34,775 nt of DNA. Source: Chitinophagaceae bacterium. Lineage in GTDB: Bacteria > Bacteroidota > Bacteroidia > Chitinophagales > Chitinophagaceae. Each line of letters opens with the position of its first letter. Within the stretch, counting starts at the first letter, position 1. Made by a program: the position numbers and the translations under genes. The notes under the pieces are model-generated. The model ran no database searches. It was given only the letters and a program-made list of their open reading frames with translations, and was not told where the DNA came from. Shown in pieces: positions 8,253 to 18,015 of the stretch. The DNA is taken from the NCBI GenBank assembly GCA_019695015.1, contig JAIBAV010000040.1:1-34775 (forward strand), written 5' to 3'.

Positions 8253-8536
8253 TATTTGGTACTCCCTTTTATTCTAGTCCACATTTTTTTTAAATAGTTT
8301 TTAAAGAATGGAAATTGAAAAAGTGGAATACTGATGATTATTACACAAATTGGCCAAAGTATAGTAACCATTGGCAAATAAATAATCCAATAAATAAAAT
8401 CTTTTTCGGATAAAAATAATTGTAAAATATAGCTTGCCAGTTTAGCACATGAGCTACCACCCAAAGCAAATGTTGTAAAAATAAGTGTAAACTGTAACCA
8501 ATTTACATTCCATTTTTCTTTTAGTTTATGAAACAT
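8252..8536 (-). CDS. Small membrane protein, DUF6787-like
   Basis: A 94-residue protein beginning MFHKLKEKWNVNWLQFTLIF with an N-terminal basic amphipathic stretch and two hydrophobic helices (about 15-40 and 48-72), ending FPFFKNYLKKMWTRIKG. The pattern (K/E/W-rich start, TFALGGSS after the first strand, QFPFFKNYLKKM at the end) resembles a small family of Bacteroidota membrane proteins annotated as DUF6787; this is from memory and not verified. The function is unknown. Its stop overlaps the purN start by one base (TAATG), so the two are a coupled pair. It is divergent from the giant surface protein gene across a 217-nt gap that must hold both promoters; I could not place either one. Confidence 0.7.
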   Translation of the reverse strand: MFHKLKEKWNVNWLQFTLIFTTFALGGSSCAKLASYILQLFLSEKDFIYWIIYLPMVTILWPICVIIISIPLFQFPFFKNYLKKMWTRIKGSTK

Positions 8537-8753
8537 AACTGCCCGAAGATAGGGATAGAAATAATATGTTTTTTATAATCAAAATCATTAAAATTTCCTA
8601 TTTTATTTTTTTCAGGCATAAAATACCCAATAAATGGTATCATTAATTGATAAATATTTTATTTTTTTGAAGGTTGAAGAATAGTTAATATATATTTTAT
8701 AGTTTTAACTTATTCTAAAAAATACATAACTCTATTTTAATCAAAACCTGCAC

Positions 8754-11700
8754 ATGTATAATTTGTATTTTCATACATTAATAAAACGGGGAATTTTATT
8801 ATTTTTTATTTTTTTTACAATTAATACTAGTGGTCAAAACATTTCTCCAAATGCCGATACAACAGTTTGTGGAAGTATTACTTTAACAGCACCAGGTTCT
8901 GCTACTTATGAATGGAAACAAAGTATAAATAATGGAGTAAGCTGGACTAGTATTGCTGGTGCAACAGCTCAAACCTATACTGTTACTCAATCTGGTTTAT
9001 ATACAGTAATTACTTCTCCTGCAACTTTAGATACTGTTTTAATAACTGTAAATCCTAAACCTGTTGTTGGCTTTACAATTGTGAGCAATAATTTATGCCC
9101 TAGCGTTCCAGTGTTTTTTAATAATACCACTACTAGTGCAAATAATTTTTTGTGGTATTTTGATGATATCAATTCTGGTAGCAATAATACATCTACATTA
9201 AATAGTCCAACACATAAGTTTATTGGAAATGCTGGTACTGGCACTCAAAATTATAATGTAAAGCTAGTAGCATCTAGTAATGCAGGATGTAAAGACAGTA
9301 CAACTTTAACTGCAACAGTAAAGCAAAGGCCTGGTACAGAGTTGAATGGTACAGGCTCTTCTACTTTTAATAATTTATCTTTCTTTAAATTATGTGGTAC
9401 TTCGTCTTCTGATTTTAATTTTGTGAATATATCTAGTACCACTTCAACCAATACTGGTTATAATATTAAATGGGGAGATGCAACACCCGATGCAAATATG
9501 CCTACTTTTTCGGCACCCATCACACACAATTATTCTATAGGCTCTCACACATTATTGTATTCGGTAACAGGTAATAATGGTTGTACAGATACTGCTTCTT
9601 ATTTTGTTTTTGTTGGTAGTAATCCTGCAGTTGGATTAGGCAATCCGGGGAATACTACAATTTGCACTAAAGACTCCTTAACTTTTCCTGTAAATAATAC
9701 TTCAGGTAACACTCCTGGAACAATGTACACAATTACTATTAACGATAATACAGCCCCATTTAGTTTTAATCCAATTGGTGTTAATCCTAGCTTTACGCAT
9801 GTATTTAATATTTCAAGTTGTGGTGTCAATAGTTCTGATGGTGCCAATACGTATTCTAATTCTTATTCTGCAAGAATTACAGCCTCTAATCCTTGTGGTA
9901 CATCTGCTGCTAATATTGTACCTATTTATGTTTCTAAAAAGCCGGAGCCTGCTTTTTCTATTTTACCTTCTGATACAACTTGTGTAAACAAAAACATTAC
10001 TTTTACTAATACAGGTGGTAATAATAATTATGTAGATAATGGAACCTGTAATAATGGTAAAAATGTTTGGTCAATAACACCAACTACTGGTTGGAACATA
10101 GTGAGTGGAACTATTGGAGATACTTTTGGTTTTTCAGATCCCTCTCTTTGGGCTACAGGTACTAATGCAATACAAATAAAATTTACAAGCCCTGGTGTAT
10201 ATACTATTAAACTGCAAGCAGGTAACCCTAAATGTGGTGCTGCAGAAATTATTAAAACAGTTTGTGTAAATCCACAACCCACTGCCAACTTTACTGTTGA
10301 TAATTCTAATGGCTGTGCACCGTTAACTGTAAATACTACCAATGCATCTAGCACTCCTATTTGTGGTACAAATAAGTTTTTTTGGTCAGTAACTTATAGC
10401 CCAGCTTCTGGTTGCACACCAAATACTTCCTCTTATTTTTATTTAGATGGAACAAGTAATTCATCTCAAAATCCAAAATTAAAATTTGATAATCCTGGCA
10501 CATATACTATTGGTTTATATATTCAAAATGGAGATTGTACTTCATCTACAGTTTTTAAACAAATAACTGTAAAAGGCAAGCCATCAGTTTCTCCAATAAA
10601 TGCATCCAATGTTTGCCAAAATGGTTCAACATCGCCAACGGTTACTGTTGGTAATTGTAATACATCTGGTATGCCAACTTATGCATGGAGTTTTCCTGGT
10701 GGAAATCCAACTTCATCTACTCAACCAACTCCAGGTAATGTAACTTATACAACATTTGGTACGCCAACAATTTCTTTAGATGTAACTAACGAATGTGGTA
10801 CAACCTATGTAATTAAAACAATCACAGTTTCTGCAGCTCCTACAGTTGTTGTTCCAAGCAATAAAACATTTTGTGCTGGCGATGCAACAGGAATGTTGAA
10901 TTTTAGTAGTAGTGTATCAACTGCAAATTACACATGGACAAACAGTAATACTGCTATAGGTTTAAATGCTAGTGGCTCAGCTTCTTCTTCAAATCCATTT
11001 ATTAATAGTTTTATAGCTCAAAATAATACTGCTTCACCCATTACTGCAACTATAACAGTTACACCAGTTAGTGGTTGTTCGGGAATACCACAAACATTTA
11101 CCATAACTGTAAACCCAAAGCCAACATTGCCCGTAGTAGTAAGTCCAATTAATTATTGCTTAAATGAAGTAGCTACTGCATTAAATGCATCAGCTACAGG
11201 TGGTAACACTTTAATGTGGTATAATAATGCAGCATTATTAAATGGTACAGTTACAGCTTATACTCCATTAACCACTTCTACAGGTACAACAAACTATTAT
11301 GTTACACAAGAAAATAGTTATGGCTGTAAAAGTAGTGCAGCTACTATTTCTGTTACTGTAGTTCCGATTATTTCAAATAACACAATAGGTAATAACCAAA
11401 CTATTTGTGCAGGAGCTACACCCAATACATTAACTCAAACATCAACAACAACTGGTGGTACAGGTGTTTATACTTATCAATGGCAACAAAGTACAGACGG
11501 TGGCTTAACCTGGAGTTCCATCATAGGTGCCAATACTTCTTCCTATTTACCCATTGGCATTTCAGTTAATACACAATTTAGAAGAATTGTTTTAAGTGCT
11601 TGTTCCGATACCTCCAATGTTATTAGTATAACTATTTTGGGAGTGTTAAATAATACAGGAGTTTCTGCAGCACAAGTAATTTGCCAAGGAAATACTCCAG

Positions 11701-14700
11701 CTATGTTAGATGGTGATACGCCAAATGGTGGAAATGGGACATTTAATTTTACTTGGGAACAATCTACAAATAATACAACTTGGAGTATTATTTCTGGAAT
11801 TACTACAGAAGATTATCAACCACCTGCACTTAATGTTACAACTTATTACAGAAGGAAAACAGAAAGTGGCAGTTGTGCAGCATACTCTGCATCTATAAAA
11901 ATTACTGTTAATCCAAAACCAGTTATTACACCAATTGCTAATGCCACTTTGTGTAACAGCATAACTACTACACCAATTGTTTTTACTAGCACACCTAATA
12001 CTGGTGTAACTTATGTTTGGCAAAATGATAATATAGATATTGGTTTACCTTTAACAGGCAGTGGCAATATTGCTGCTTATTCTACAACAAATAACAGTAG
12101 CCCTAAAGTGCCTATCATAGGAAATATTAGCGTTGTTCCAACTTATACATTTTCGTCTGTTGCATGTTTAGGAGATACTGGTAAGTTCTCTATAACTATT
12201 TTGCCTACCATTTCAATTAATGCAGTTGCAGATACTACTATTTGCTCTGGCTCATCATTGCCTGCTAAAACATTTATACATGATGCAGGTAGTTATGCAG
12301 AAACTAATGTAACATATCAATATACTATTTCTGGCTCTGGTACAAGCTTAGTTTCTGGTACTGGCAGTACTGTACCAGCTTATACTGCAAATAATGTAGG
12401 AAATACTAATTTAACAACAACGGTTACAGTTAAACCAGTTTATACTTTTAATGGTAAAAGCTGCGATGGCATTGCAGAAACTTACACTATTACCATTACA
12501 CCATCTACTCCAACTGCTGCAGCAGGTAATGATACTATACTTTGTTCTGCCAATACTTATACCATGCAAGCAACACTTGCAGGTGGTAGTACTGGTGTTT
12601 GGTCAGAGTTTGGAGGAAATTCAACAACCATTCAAAATACAACTTCTCCAACAACACAAATAACAGGATTACTTCCTAATAATACATACAAATATGTTTG
12701 GAATGTTACAGGGGTTGCAAGCTGCCCAGGTACTTCAGATACTATAACTATTATAAATTATGCATCTGTTGTTAATCAAATAGATAATACCACCAAAGTT
12801 ATTTGTGCTACCCAAACTATAAATATTAATGGAAACTCACCTACAGGTGGCAGTGGTAGTTACACTTATCAATGGCAACAAAGTACAGATGGAGGATTGA
12901 CCTGGACAAACATACCTTTTAAAACTAGTAAAGACTTATCTTATATACCAACTACTTCTGTATTAATAAGAAGAATTGTTTATTCGTTGCCATGTATTGA
13001 ACAAAGTAGCACAACAATTGTTACAGTGCAACCTGCTATTAGTAACAATACTATTTCTGCAAACCAAAGTATTTGTATTAATACTGTTCCAACAACGTTG
13101 ATAGGCACTGTTGCAACAGGTGGCGATGGAAACATTTCGTATCAATGGCAACTAAGTACCAATGGAGGTATAACATGGAGTGATATTTCTGGAGCAACCT
13201 CAAAAGATTTTTCTCCATCGGCACTAACAGTTACAACAAAATATAGAAGAGTAGTAAGCACTAGTTTATGTTTTGGAACACAGGGTAATAATAGTTTGGC
13301 AATTACAATTACAGTTAATCCAGATTCTCATGCAAATTATACTTTTACAAACAACATAGGCTGTGCACCTTTCTTAATTAATTCAATAAATATTAAACCA
13401 ACTTTATTGCCATTACAAAATGGCACCTATAACTGGTATGCAAATAATACGTATTTAGTTGGTGGGCCTAGTTTTCCTGGTTTTACATTAACAAATCCTG
13501 GCGATAGCATTCAAATAAAATTAGTAACTACAAGTCCGTTTGGTTGTAAGGCAGATAGTGTAACACATAAATTTTATACAGTTGCAAAACCTCAAACATC
13601 ATTTACAGCGAGTGATACTATAGGTTGTGGGCCTCTAAATGTTTTATTTACTAATACTACACCCAATATAAATTGGTTTAATTATCAATGGTCGTTTGGC
13701 AATGGATTAACTTCTAATTTACCACAACCAAATACAGTAACTTTTGCAATCAACCCAACTTTTTTTGATACTATTTATACTGTTCAACTTTCTGCAACAA
13801 CTGTATGCCAAACAGTAAAAGATACACAATATATTAGGGTAAAATCAAAACCAAAGGCAGTTTTTACACCTAATAAATCTGTTGGTTGCTCACCAATGAC
13901 TGTGTTTTTTAACAACACTTCCAAAGGTAATAATGTACAATATAAATGGAACTTTGGAGATGGAGGAGCCGACACTTTAGTTACTACTAAATCCTCAATG
14001 TCTTATACTTATTACAGAGGATTTCAAGATACTGTTGATGTTAGGTTAATAGCTTTTAATGATTGTGGTAGTGATACGCAGACATACAAAATTGTAATTT
14101 CTCCCAACCTAATTCAATTAGATTTTGCAGTTAATGGTAATGAAACTCAAGGTTGTAAACCCAAATCGGTTAAATTCATTAATGCATCCAATGGGGCAAC
14201 TAATTTCTTCTGGAGTTTTGGAGATGGTAATACATTAAGTACAACAAAAAATATAGATACTGTTACGCATACTTATACTACTGCAGGTACATTTATTGCA
14301 ACACTAAAAGCAAGTAATAATTGTAGCGATACAACTAGCGTTGAAACTATTCAAATTTTTAATACCCCAATTATAAACTTTACGGCAGTACCATCTTCCA
14401 TTTGTATTGGAGATACAATTCACTTTACAAACCTTACAGATACTGCATCTAGTTACTTATGGAGCTTTAATGATAACAGCACATCAACACTTGTTAATCC
14501 AAAACATATATACCCTGTAGCTGGCAATTATTTAGTACAATTAAAAGCATTAAGGCAATATAATAGTGGCTTAACTTGTATAGATAGTATTAGTAAACCT
14601 ATTTCTGTAGTTTCAAAATTAAAAGGTTCTTTTACAGCAAATGATACAATTAGCCCTTGTGTTCCTTTTACATTATCAATGGTAAATAATACACCAGCAC

Positions 14701-16607
14701 TTCAAACCATTTGGTATAGTAATAATATACCTATTGATACAGGCAATGTTGCTACATACACTTTTAATCAGGTAGGTAGTTATTTAATAAAAATGAATGC
14801 AACTAATGCTGCTGGTTGTATAAAAGAAGATACGCAAACTGTTGTAGTTAGAGGCCCATCTGGAACTTTTCAATATGATCATGGCATTATCTGCTCTAAC
14901 AATGCTGTTTATTTTGAAGTATTGCCAAGCAATACCGATAGTATTAAGTTTAATTTTGGCGATGGTAATTTTTTAACCACCACTGCCAATAGTGTGTATC
15001 ATCAATATAATCAAACGGGTAGTTTTATTCCATCAGTAATATTATATTCTAATTTTTCACCTGCTTGTACTGTTACATTACAAGGCACAGATACTATTAA
15101 AATTGATTATGTAAAAGCAGGGTTTAAATATTCATCACAAACCTATTGCGACTCAACAAAAATATTTTTTAATGATACTTCTAGGCATGCCTTACCTATT
15201 GTTAGTTGGCAATGGAATTTTGGCGATGGCAATTTTAGTACTCTACAACATCCAACCCATACTTATAAAAATACCAACAATTGGGCGGTGCAGCTAATTA
15301 CTAAAACTGTTGGAGGTTGTACAGATACAGTGAATTATAATATGTTTGTAAAAGTAAACAACAAACCATCTAATACTATACTTGCACCTTTGGTAGCATG
15401 TGCATTAAAGCCAATAAATTATCAGGCACAAACAACAAGTGTAGATAGTATAATATTTAATAATTGGCAATTTAATAATGGGCTAACAACACTTGGCAAC
15501 AATGTAAATAATACCTACATTTTACCAGGTACTTATTATGCTACTTTAATTTCTGGTACAGCTTATGGTTGTACAGATACAGCTCTACATACCATTACAA
15601 TAAATCCTACCCCAACTGTTGTTACAACATCTAATCAAATAATTTGTTTAGGTAGTTCTATTCAATTAAATGTATCTGGTGCAAATACTTATAGCTGGGC
15701 ACCAATTAATAATACCCTTAGCTGTTTAACATGTATCAATCCTATTGCTACACCTATTACATCTACCATGTATATTGTAGAAGGTACTAATACTTTTGGA
15801 TGTAGTAATAAAGATAGTGTAATGGTAACTGTTGCACAGCCTATAACAATACAAACATCTGCCAATGATACAATATGTATTGGTCAGTCTGCTCAACTTA
15901 GTGCAACTGGTGCAACAACTTATCAATGGATGCCTTCCTCAAGCTTGCAAAATAATAATACTGCAAACCCTATTGCTACACCTGCCATTACTACAACTTA
16001 CCAAGTAATTGGATTCGATAATTACAATTGTTTTCAAGATACAGGCTTTATAACTGTAGCTGTAGGAAAATATCCAACCATAACATTGGAGGCTGATAAA
16101 GTATTGCCAACAGGTACTCAATTAGCATTAAAGAGCACTGTAACTAATGGCCCTATTACTAATTGGCTATGGACTCCATCGGCAGACTTAAATTGTAACA
16201 CTTGTGCTTTGCCAATTGCAACTATTAAAAACGATGTTTGTTATACTGTAACAGCTGCCAATATATATCACTGTGCAGCTACAGATACAATTTGTATTAA
16301 AACATTTTGCGAAGGAACCCAAGTATTTATACCCAATGCCTTTACACCAGATGGAGATGGTATAAATGATGTATTAATGGTAAGAGGCAGCGGAATTAAA
16401 ACTGTGAAAAGTTTTAGAATATTTAATAGATGGGGGCAGGTGGTTTTTGAGAAAACTAACGTTACACCAAACGATCCTGCACAAGGTTGGAATGGAACAA
16501 TTAATGGCAAACCAGCTAGTCCAGAGGTTTATGTTTACACTTGTGAAGTTGTTTGCGAAAATAATGTTGCTTATACTTACAAGGGTAATGTAGCAATTAT
16601 AAAATAA
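8754..16607 (+). CDS. Giant multidomain surface protein with T9SS type B sorting domain
   Basis: A 2617-residue secreted protein. Residues 1 to about 27 are a signal peptide (hydrophobic core ILLFFIFFTI, then NTSGQN). The rest is a string of beta-sandwich domains: an Ig-like domain (about 28-100), PKD-type domains (about 100-290 and 500-610), Ig-like CHU_C-associated domains (for example 788-873), Ig-like modules carrying YQWQQSTDGGLTW (about 907-919 and 1371-1383; variants near 1001 and 1462), a PKD block (about 1525-2205) with WNFGDG, WSFGDGN and FNFGDGN cores, and two short Cys-containing modules (about 2285-2440). The end (about 2523-2617), with VFIPNAFTPDGDGIND, FRIFNRWGQVVFE and WNGTINGKP, is the type B sorting domain seen in SprB-like adhesins. 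Composition is rich in Thr, Ser, Asn and Gly, with many short-codon repeats. The likely role is adhesion or motility at the cell surface; no enzyme domain is seen. A PorP/SprF-family gene follows. Confidence 0.93.
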   Translation: MYNLYFHTLIKRGILLFFIFFTINTSGQNISPNADTTVCGSITLTAPGSATYEWKQSINNGVSWTSIAGATAQTYTVTQSGLYTVITSPATLDTVLITVNPKPVVGFTIVSNNLCPSVPVFFNNTTTSANNFLWYFDDINSGSNNTSTLNSPTHKFIGNAGTGTQNYNVKLVASSNAGCKDSTTLTATVKQRPGTELNGTGSSTFNNLSFFKLCGTSSSDFNFVNISSTTSTNTGYNIKWGDATPDANMPTFSAPITHNYSIGSHTLLYSVTGNNGCTDTASYFVFVGSNPAVGLGNPGNTTICTKDSLTFPVNNTSGNTPGTMYTITINDNTAPFSFNPIGVNPSFTHVFNISSCGVNSSDGANTYSNSYSARITASNPCGTSAANIVPIYVSKKPEPAFSILPSDTTCVNKNITFTNTGGNNNYVDNGTCNNGKNVWSITPTTGWNIVSGTIGDTFGFSDPSLWATGTNAIQIKFTSPGVYTIKLQAGNPKCGAAEIIKTVCVNPQPTANFTVDNSNGCAPLTVNTTNASSTPICGTNKFFWSVTYSPASGCTPNTSSYFYLDGTSNSSQNPKLKFDNPGTYTIGLYIQNGDCTSSTVFKQITVKGKPSVSPINASNVCQNGSTSPTVTVGNCNTSGMPTYAWSFPGGNPTSSTQPTPGNVTYTTFGTPTISLDVTNECGTTYVIKTITVSAAPTVVVPSNKTFCAGDATGMLNFSSSVSTANYTWTNSNTAIGLNASGSASSSNPFINSFIAQNNTASPITATITVTPVSGCSGIPQTFTITVNPKPTLPVVVSPINYCLNEVATALNASATGGNTLMWYNNAALLNGTVTAYTPLTTSTGTTNYYVTQENSYGCKSSAATISVTVVPIISNNTIGNNQTICAGATPNTLTQTSTTTGGTGVYTYQWQQSTDGGLTWSSIIGANTSSYLPIGISVNTQFRRIVLSACSDTSNVISITILGVLNNTGVSAAQVICQGNTPAMLDGDTPNGGNGTFNFTWEQSTNNTTWSIISGITTEDYQPPALNVTTYYRRKTESGSCAAYSASIKITVNPKPVITPIANATLCNSITTTPIVFTSTPNTGVTYVWQNDNIDIGLPLTGSGNIAAYSTTNNSSPKVPIIGNISVVPTYTFSSVACLGDTGKFSITILPTISINAVADTTICSGSSLPAKTFIHDAGSYAETNVTYQYTISGSGTSLVSGTGSTVPAYTANNVGNTNLTTTVTVKPVYTFNGKSCDGIAETYTITITPSTPTAAAGNDTILCSANTYTMQATLAGGSTGVWSEFGGNSTTIQNTTSPTTQITGLLPNNTYKYVWNVTGVASCPGTSDTITIINYASVVNQIDNTTKVICATQTININGNSPTGGSGSYTYQWQQSTDGGLTWTNIPFKTSKDLSYIPTTSVLIRRIVYSLPCIEQSSTTIVTVQPAISNNTISANQSICINTVPTTLIGTVATGGDGNISYQWQLSTNGGITWSDISGATSKDFSPSALTVTTKYRRVVSTSLCFGTQGNNSLAITITVNPDSHANYTFTNNIGCAPFLINSINIKPTLLPLQNGTYNWYANNTYLVGGPSFPGFTLTNPGDSIQIKLVTTSPFGCKADSVTHKFYTVAKPQTSFTASDTIGCGPLNVLFTNTTPNINWFNYQWSFGNGLTSNLPQPNTVTFAINPTFFDTIYTVQLSATTVCQTVKDTQYIRVKSKPKAVFTPNKSVGCSPMTVFFNNTSKGNNVQYKWNFGDGGADTLVTTKSSMSYTYYRGFQDTVDVRLIAFNDCGSDTQTYKIVISPNLIQLDFAVNGNETQGCKPKSVKFINASNGATNFFWSFGDGNTLSTTKNIDTVTHTYTTAGTFIATLKASNNCSDTTSVETIQIFNTPIINFTAVPSSICIGDTIHFTNLTDTASSYLWSFNDNSTSTLVNPKHIYPVAGNYLVQLKALRQYNSGLTCIDSISKPISVVSKLKGSFTANDTISPCVPFTLSMVNNTPALQTIWYSNNIPIDTGNVATYTFNQVGSYLIKMNATNAAGCIKEDTQTVVVRGPSGTFQYDHGIICSNNAVYFEVLPSNTDSIKFNFGDGNFLTTTANSVYHQYNQTGSFIPSVILYSNFSPACTVTLQGTDTIKIDYVKAGFKYSSQTYCDSTKIFFNDTSRHALPIVSWQWNFGDGNFSTLQHPTHTYKNTNNWAVQLITKTVGGCTDTVNYNMFVKVNNKPSNTILAPLVACALKPINYQAQTTSVDSIIFNNWQFNNGLTTLGNNVNNTYILPGTYYATLISGTAYGCTDTALHTITINPTPTVVTTSNQIICLGSSIQLNVSGANTYSWAPINNTLSCLTCINPIATPITSTMYIVEGTNTFGCSNKDSVMVTVAQPITIQTSANDTICIGQSAQLSATGATTYQWMPSSSLQNNNTANPIATPAITTTYQVIGFDNYNCFQDTGFITVAVGKYPTITLEADKVLPTGTQLALKSTVTNGPITNWLWTPSADLNCNTCALPIATIKNDVCYTVTAANIYHCAATDTICIKTFCEGTQVFIPNAFTPDGDGINDVLMVRGSGIKTVKSFRIFNRWGQVVFEKTNVTPNDPAQGWNGTINGKPASPEVYVYTCEVVCENNVAYTYKGNVAIIK

Positions 16608-16721
16608 TGGCTTTAAATAAAGAATTATAGGAAAATGAAAAATATTATTGTAATTGAATGGAAGAATTAATTATATATAAATTTATAAGATTGCCAATGG
16701 CAGAAGCACAAAAATAAACAC

Positions 16722-17753
16722 ATGAAATTTTTACTTTTTTTATGTACCTCGTTAGTATGCTGCATAAATAACTATGCACAAGATTTTACTTTTTCGCAAT
16801 TTTATGAAAAACCATTATTGCGTAACCCTTCATTGGCAGGTGTTTTTGATGGAGACCTAAGAGTTACAGGTATATATAGAAACCAGTGGCAAAGTGTAAC
16901 AGTGCCTTTTAACACTTCAGGTGCAAGTGTAGAAGTAAAGTTTCCTGTAGGTAAAGGCAACGATTTTTTAACCGTTGCAATGCAAATGACCAATGATGTT
17001 GCAGGAGATATTAAATTAAAAAGAACACAAATTTTACCGGTAATTAATTTTCATAAATCACTAAATGATGAGTACAACAGTTATTTATCATTAGCATTTA
17101 TGGCAGGCAATGTAAGTAGCAGGTTCGATCCAAGTAAATTACAAATGAACGATCAGTTTGTAAATGGCTCTTTTAATCCGGGCAACCCAACTATGCAAAG
17201 CTTTAGCAAAACAAGTATTAATTACTGGGATTTAGGTGCAGGCTTAACCTATAGTTTTGATTTTGGCGAAAGCAGTAGCCTTTATTTTGGAGCTTCTCTC
17301 TTTCATTTAAACAAACCAAAAGTTTCCTTCTATGCCAATAATGCTAATTCTACAACACTTCATAATAAATTATCCTTAAATGCTGGTTTAACAACACCCA
17401 CAAGCGATTACAATAGATTGGTTTTTTATGCAGATTATTTTATGCAATCTGGCAATAAACAATTTTTAGGTGGAATATTATATGGATTTGATTTGGTAGA
17501 ACTCTACGATTCTGATGAAAAGATATCTCTTTATTCTGGAGGATTTTATCGTTGGGGCGATGCTTTAATTCCTGTTATAAAACTAAATTATTATAAATTG
17601 GCAGTAGGTTTAAGTTACGATATAAATGTATCTAAATTAACAACAGCTTCTCAGGCACGTGGAGGGTTTGAAATTTCTGCAAGCTATAGAACACAATTAA
17701 ACATTAGAAATAATGGTGCAGAAAAAATGCGATGTGTAAAATTTACTTTGTAA
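16722..17753 (+). CDS. PorP/SprF family type IX secretion outer-membrane protein
   Basis: A 343-residue protein with a signal peptide (1-19, ending NNYAQ) followed by DFTFSQFYEKPLLRNPSLAG, the family signature, and GIYRNQWQSVTVPFNT. The rest alternates beta strands compatible with an outer-membrane barrel, for example WDLGAGLTYSF and LYFGASLFHL. PorP/SprF proteins bind or guide T9SS cargo; SprF is needed for secretion of the type B cargo SprB in Flavobacterium johnsoniae. This gene starts 114 nt after the giant type B protein and is followed by a likely terminator, so it is probably that protein's dedicated partner. That pairing is an inference from position. Confidence 0.9.
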   Translation: MKFLLFLCTSLVCCINNYAQDFTFSQFYEKPLLRNPSLAGVFDGDLRVTGIYRNQWQSVTVPFNTSGASVEVKFPVGKGNDFLTVAMQMTNDVAGDIKLKRTQILPVINFHKSLNDEYNSYLSLAFMAGNVSSRFDPSKLQMNDQFVNGSFNPGNPTMQSFSKTSINYWDLGAGLTYSFDFGESSSLYFGASLFHLNKPKVSFYANNANSTTLHNKLSLNAGLTTPTSDYNRLVFYADYFMQSGNKQFLGGILYGFDLVELYDSDEKISLYSGGFYRWGDALIPVIKLNYYKLAVGLSYDINVSKLTTASQARGGFEISASYRTQLNIRNNGAEKMRCVKFTL

Positions 17754-17780
17754 TACTTCTTTTGTTTGTAAAAACATTTT

Positions 17781-17822
17781 ATCCATTAAATACTGAAACA
17801 GTAAAATAATGGATGTTTTTTT
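17781..17822 (+). terminator. Likely Rho-independent terminator after the PorP/SprF gene
   Basis: An 8-bp outer stem (17781-17788 with 17807-17814) and a 5-bp inner stem (17791-17795 with 17799-17803) around a 3-nt loop, separated by small internal bulges, followed by seven T (17816-17822). It lies 27 bases after the stop codon and ahead of the actA promoter region. Confidence 0.6.
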
Positions 17823-17931
17823 AACATCTTTTTTTTACGAAAAAAGGTAAAAAAATATGACAATTTGAAGGCCGAAATTTCAATATTCGCTGAAAGTCAA
17901 GCTACATAAGGATAAATTTTTTTTTTTAACA

Positions 17932-17964
17932 TTGTGTTTTTGTCAGATTAGTGTCATATTTTTG
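17932..17964 (+). promoter_or_regulatory. Candidate promoter of the act-cox locus
   Basis: A TAnnTTTG match (17957-17964) is preceded by TTG at 17932-17934, 22 bases upstream, within the spacing reported for Bacteroidota housekeeping promoters (-33 TTG/TTTG, -7 TAnnTTTG). Transcription would start near 17971, about 45 bases before the chosen actA start. Such boxes are common in AT-rich DNA, but this is the only long gap ahead of the locus. Confidence 0.45.
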
Positions 17965-18015
17965 CACCTATTCAAGCATTTTTTATCTCATATTTTAGAA
18001 TCATAGCTTGTGAAT

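Noticed and set aside
11706..12023. Minus-strand frame of 105 codons inside the giant surface protein gene
   Set aside because: It is a shadow of a Thr/Ser/Asn-rich reading frame; it encodes a Cys/Ser/Asn-rich peptide without family signs. The same holds for the other frames inside 8754-16607.
18010..18015. GTG at 18010 as the actA start
   Set aside because: An ATG two codons later is the commoner start type and leaves the signal segment intact; the GTG cannot be excluded.
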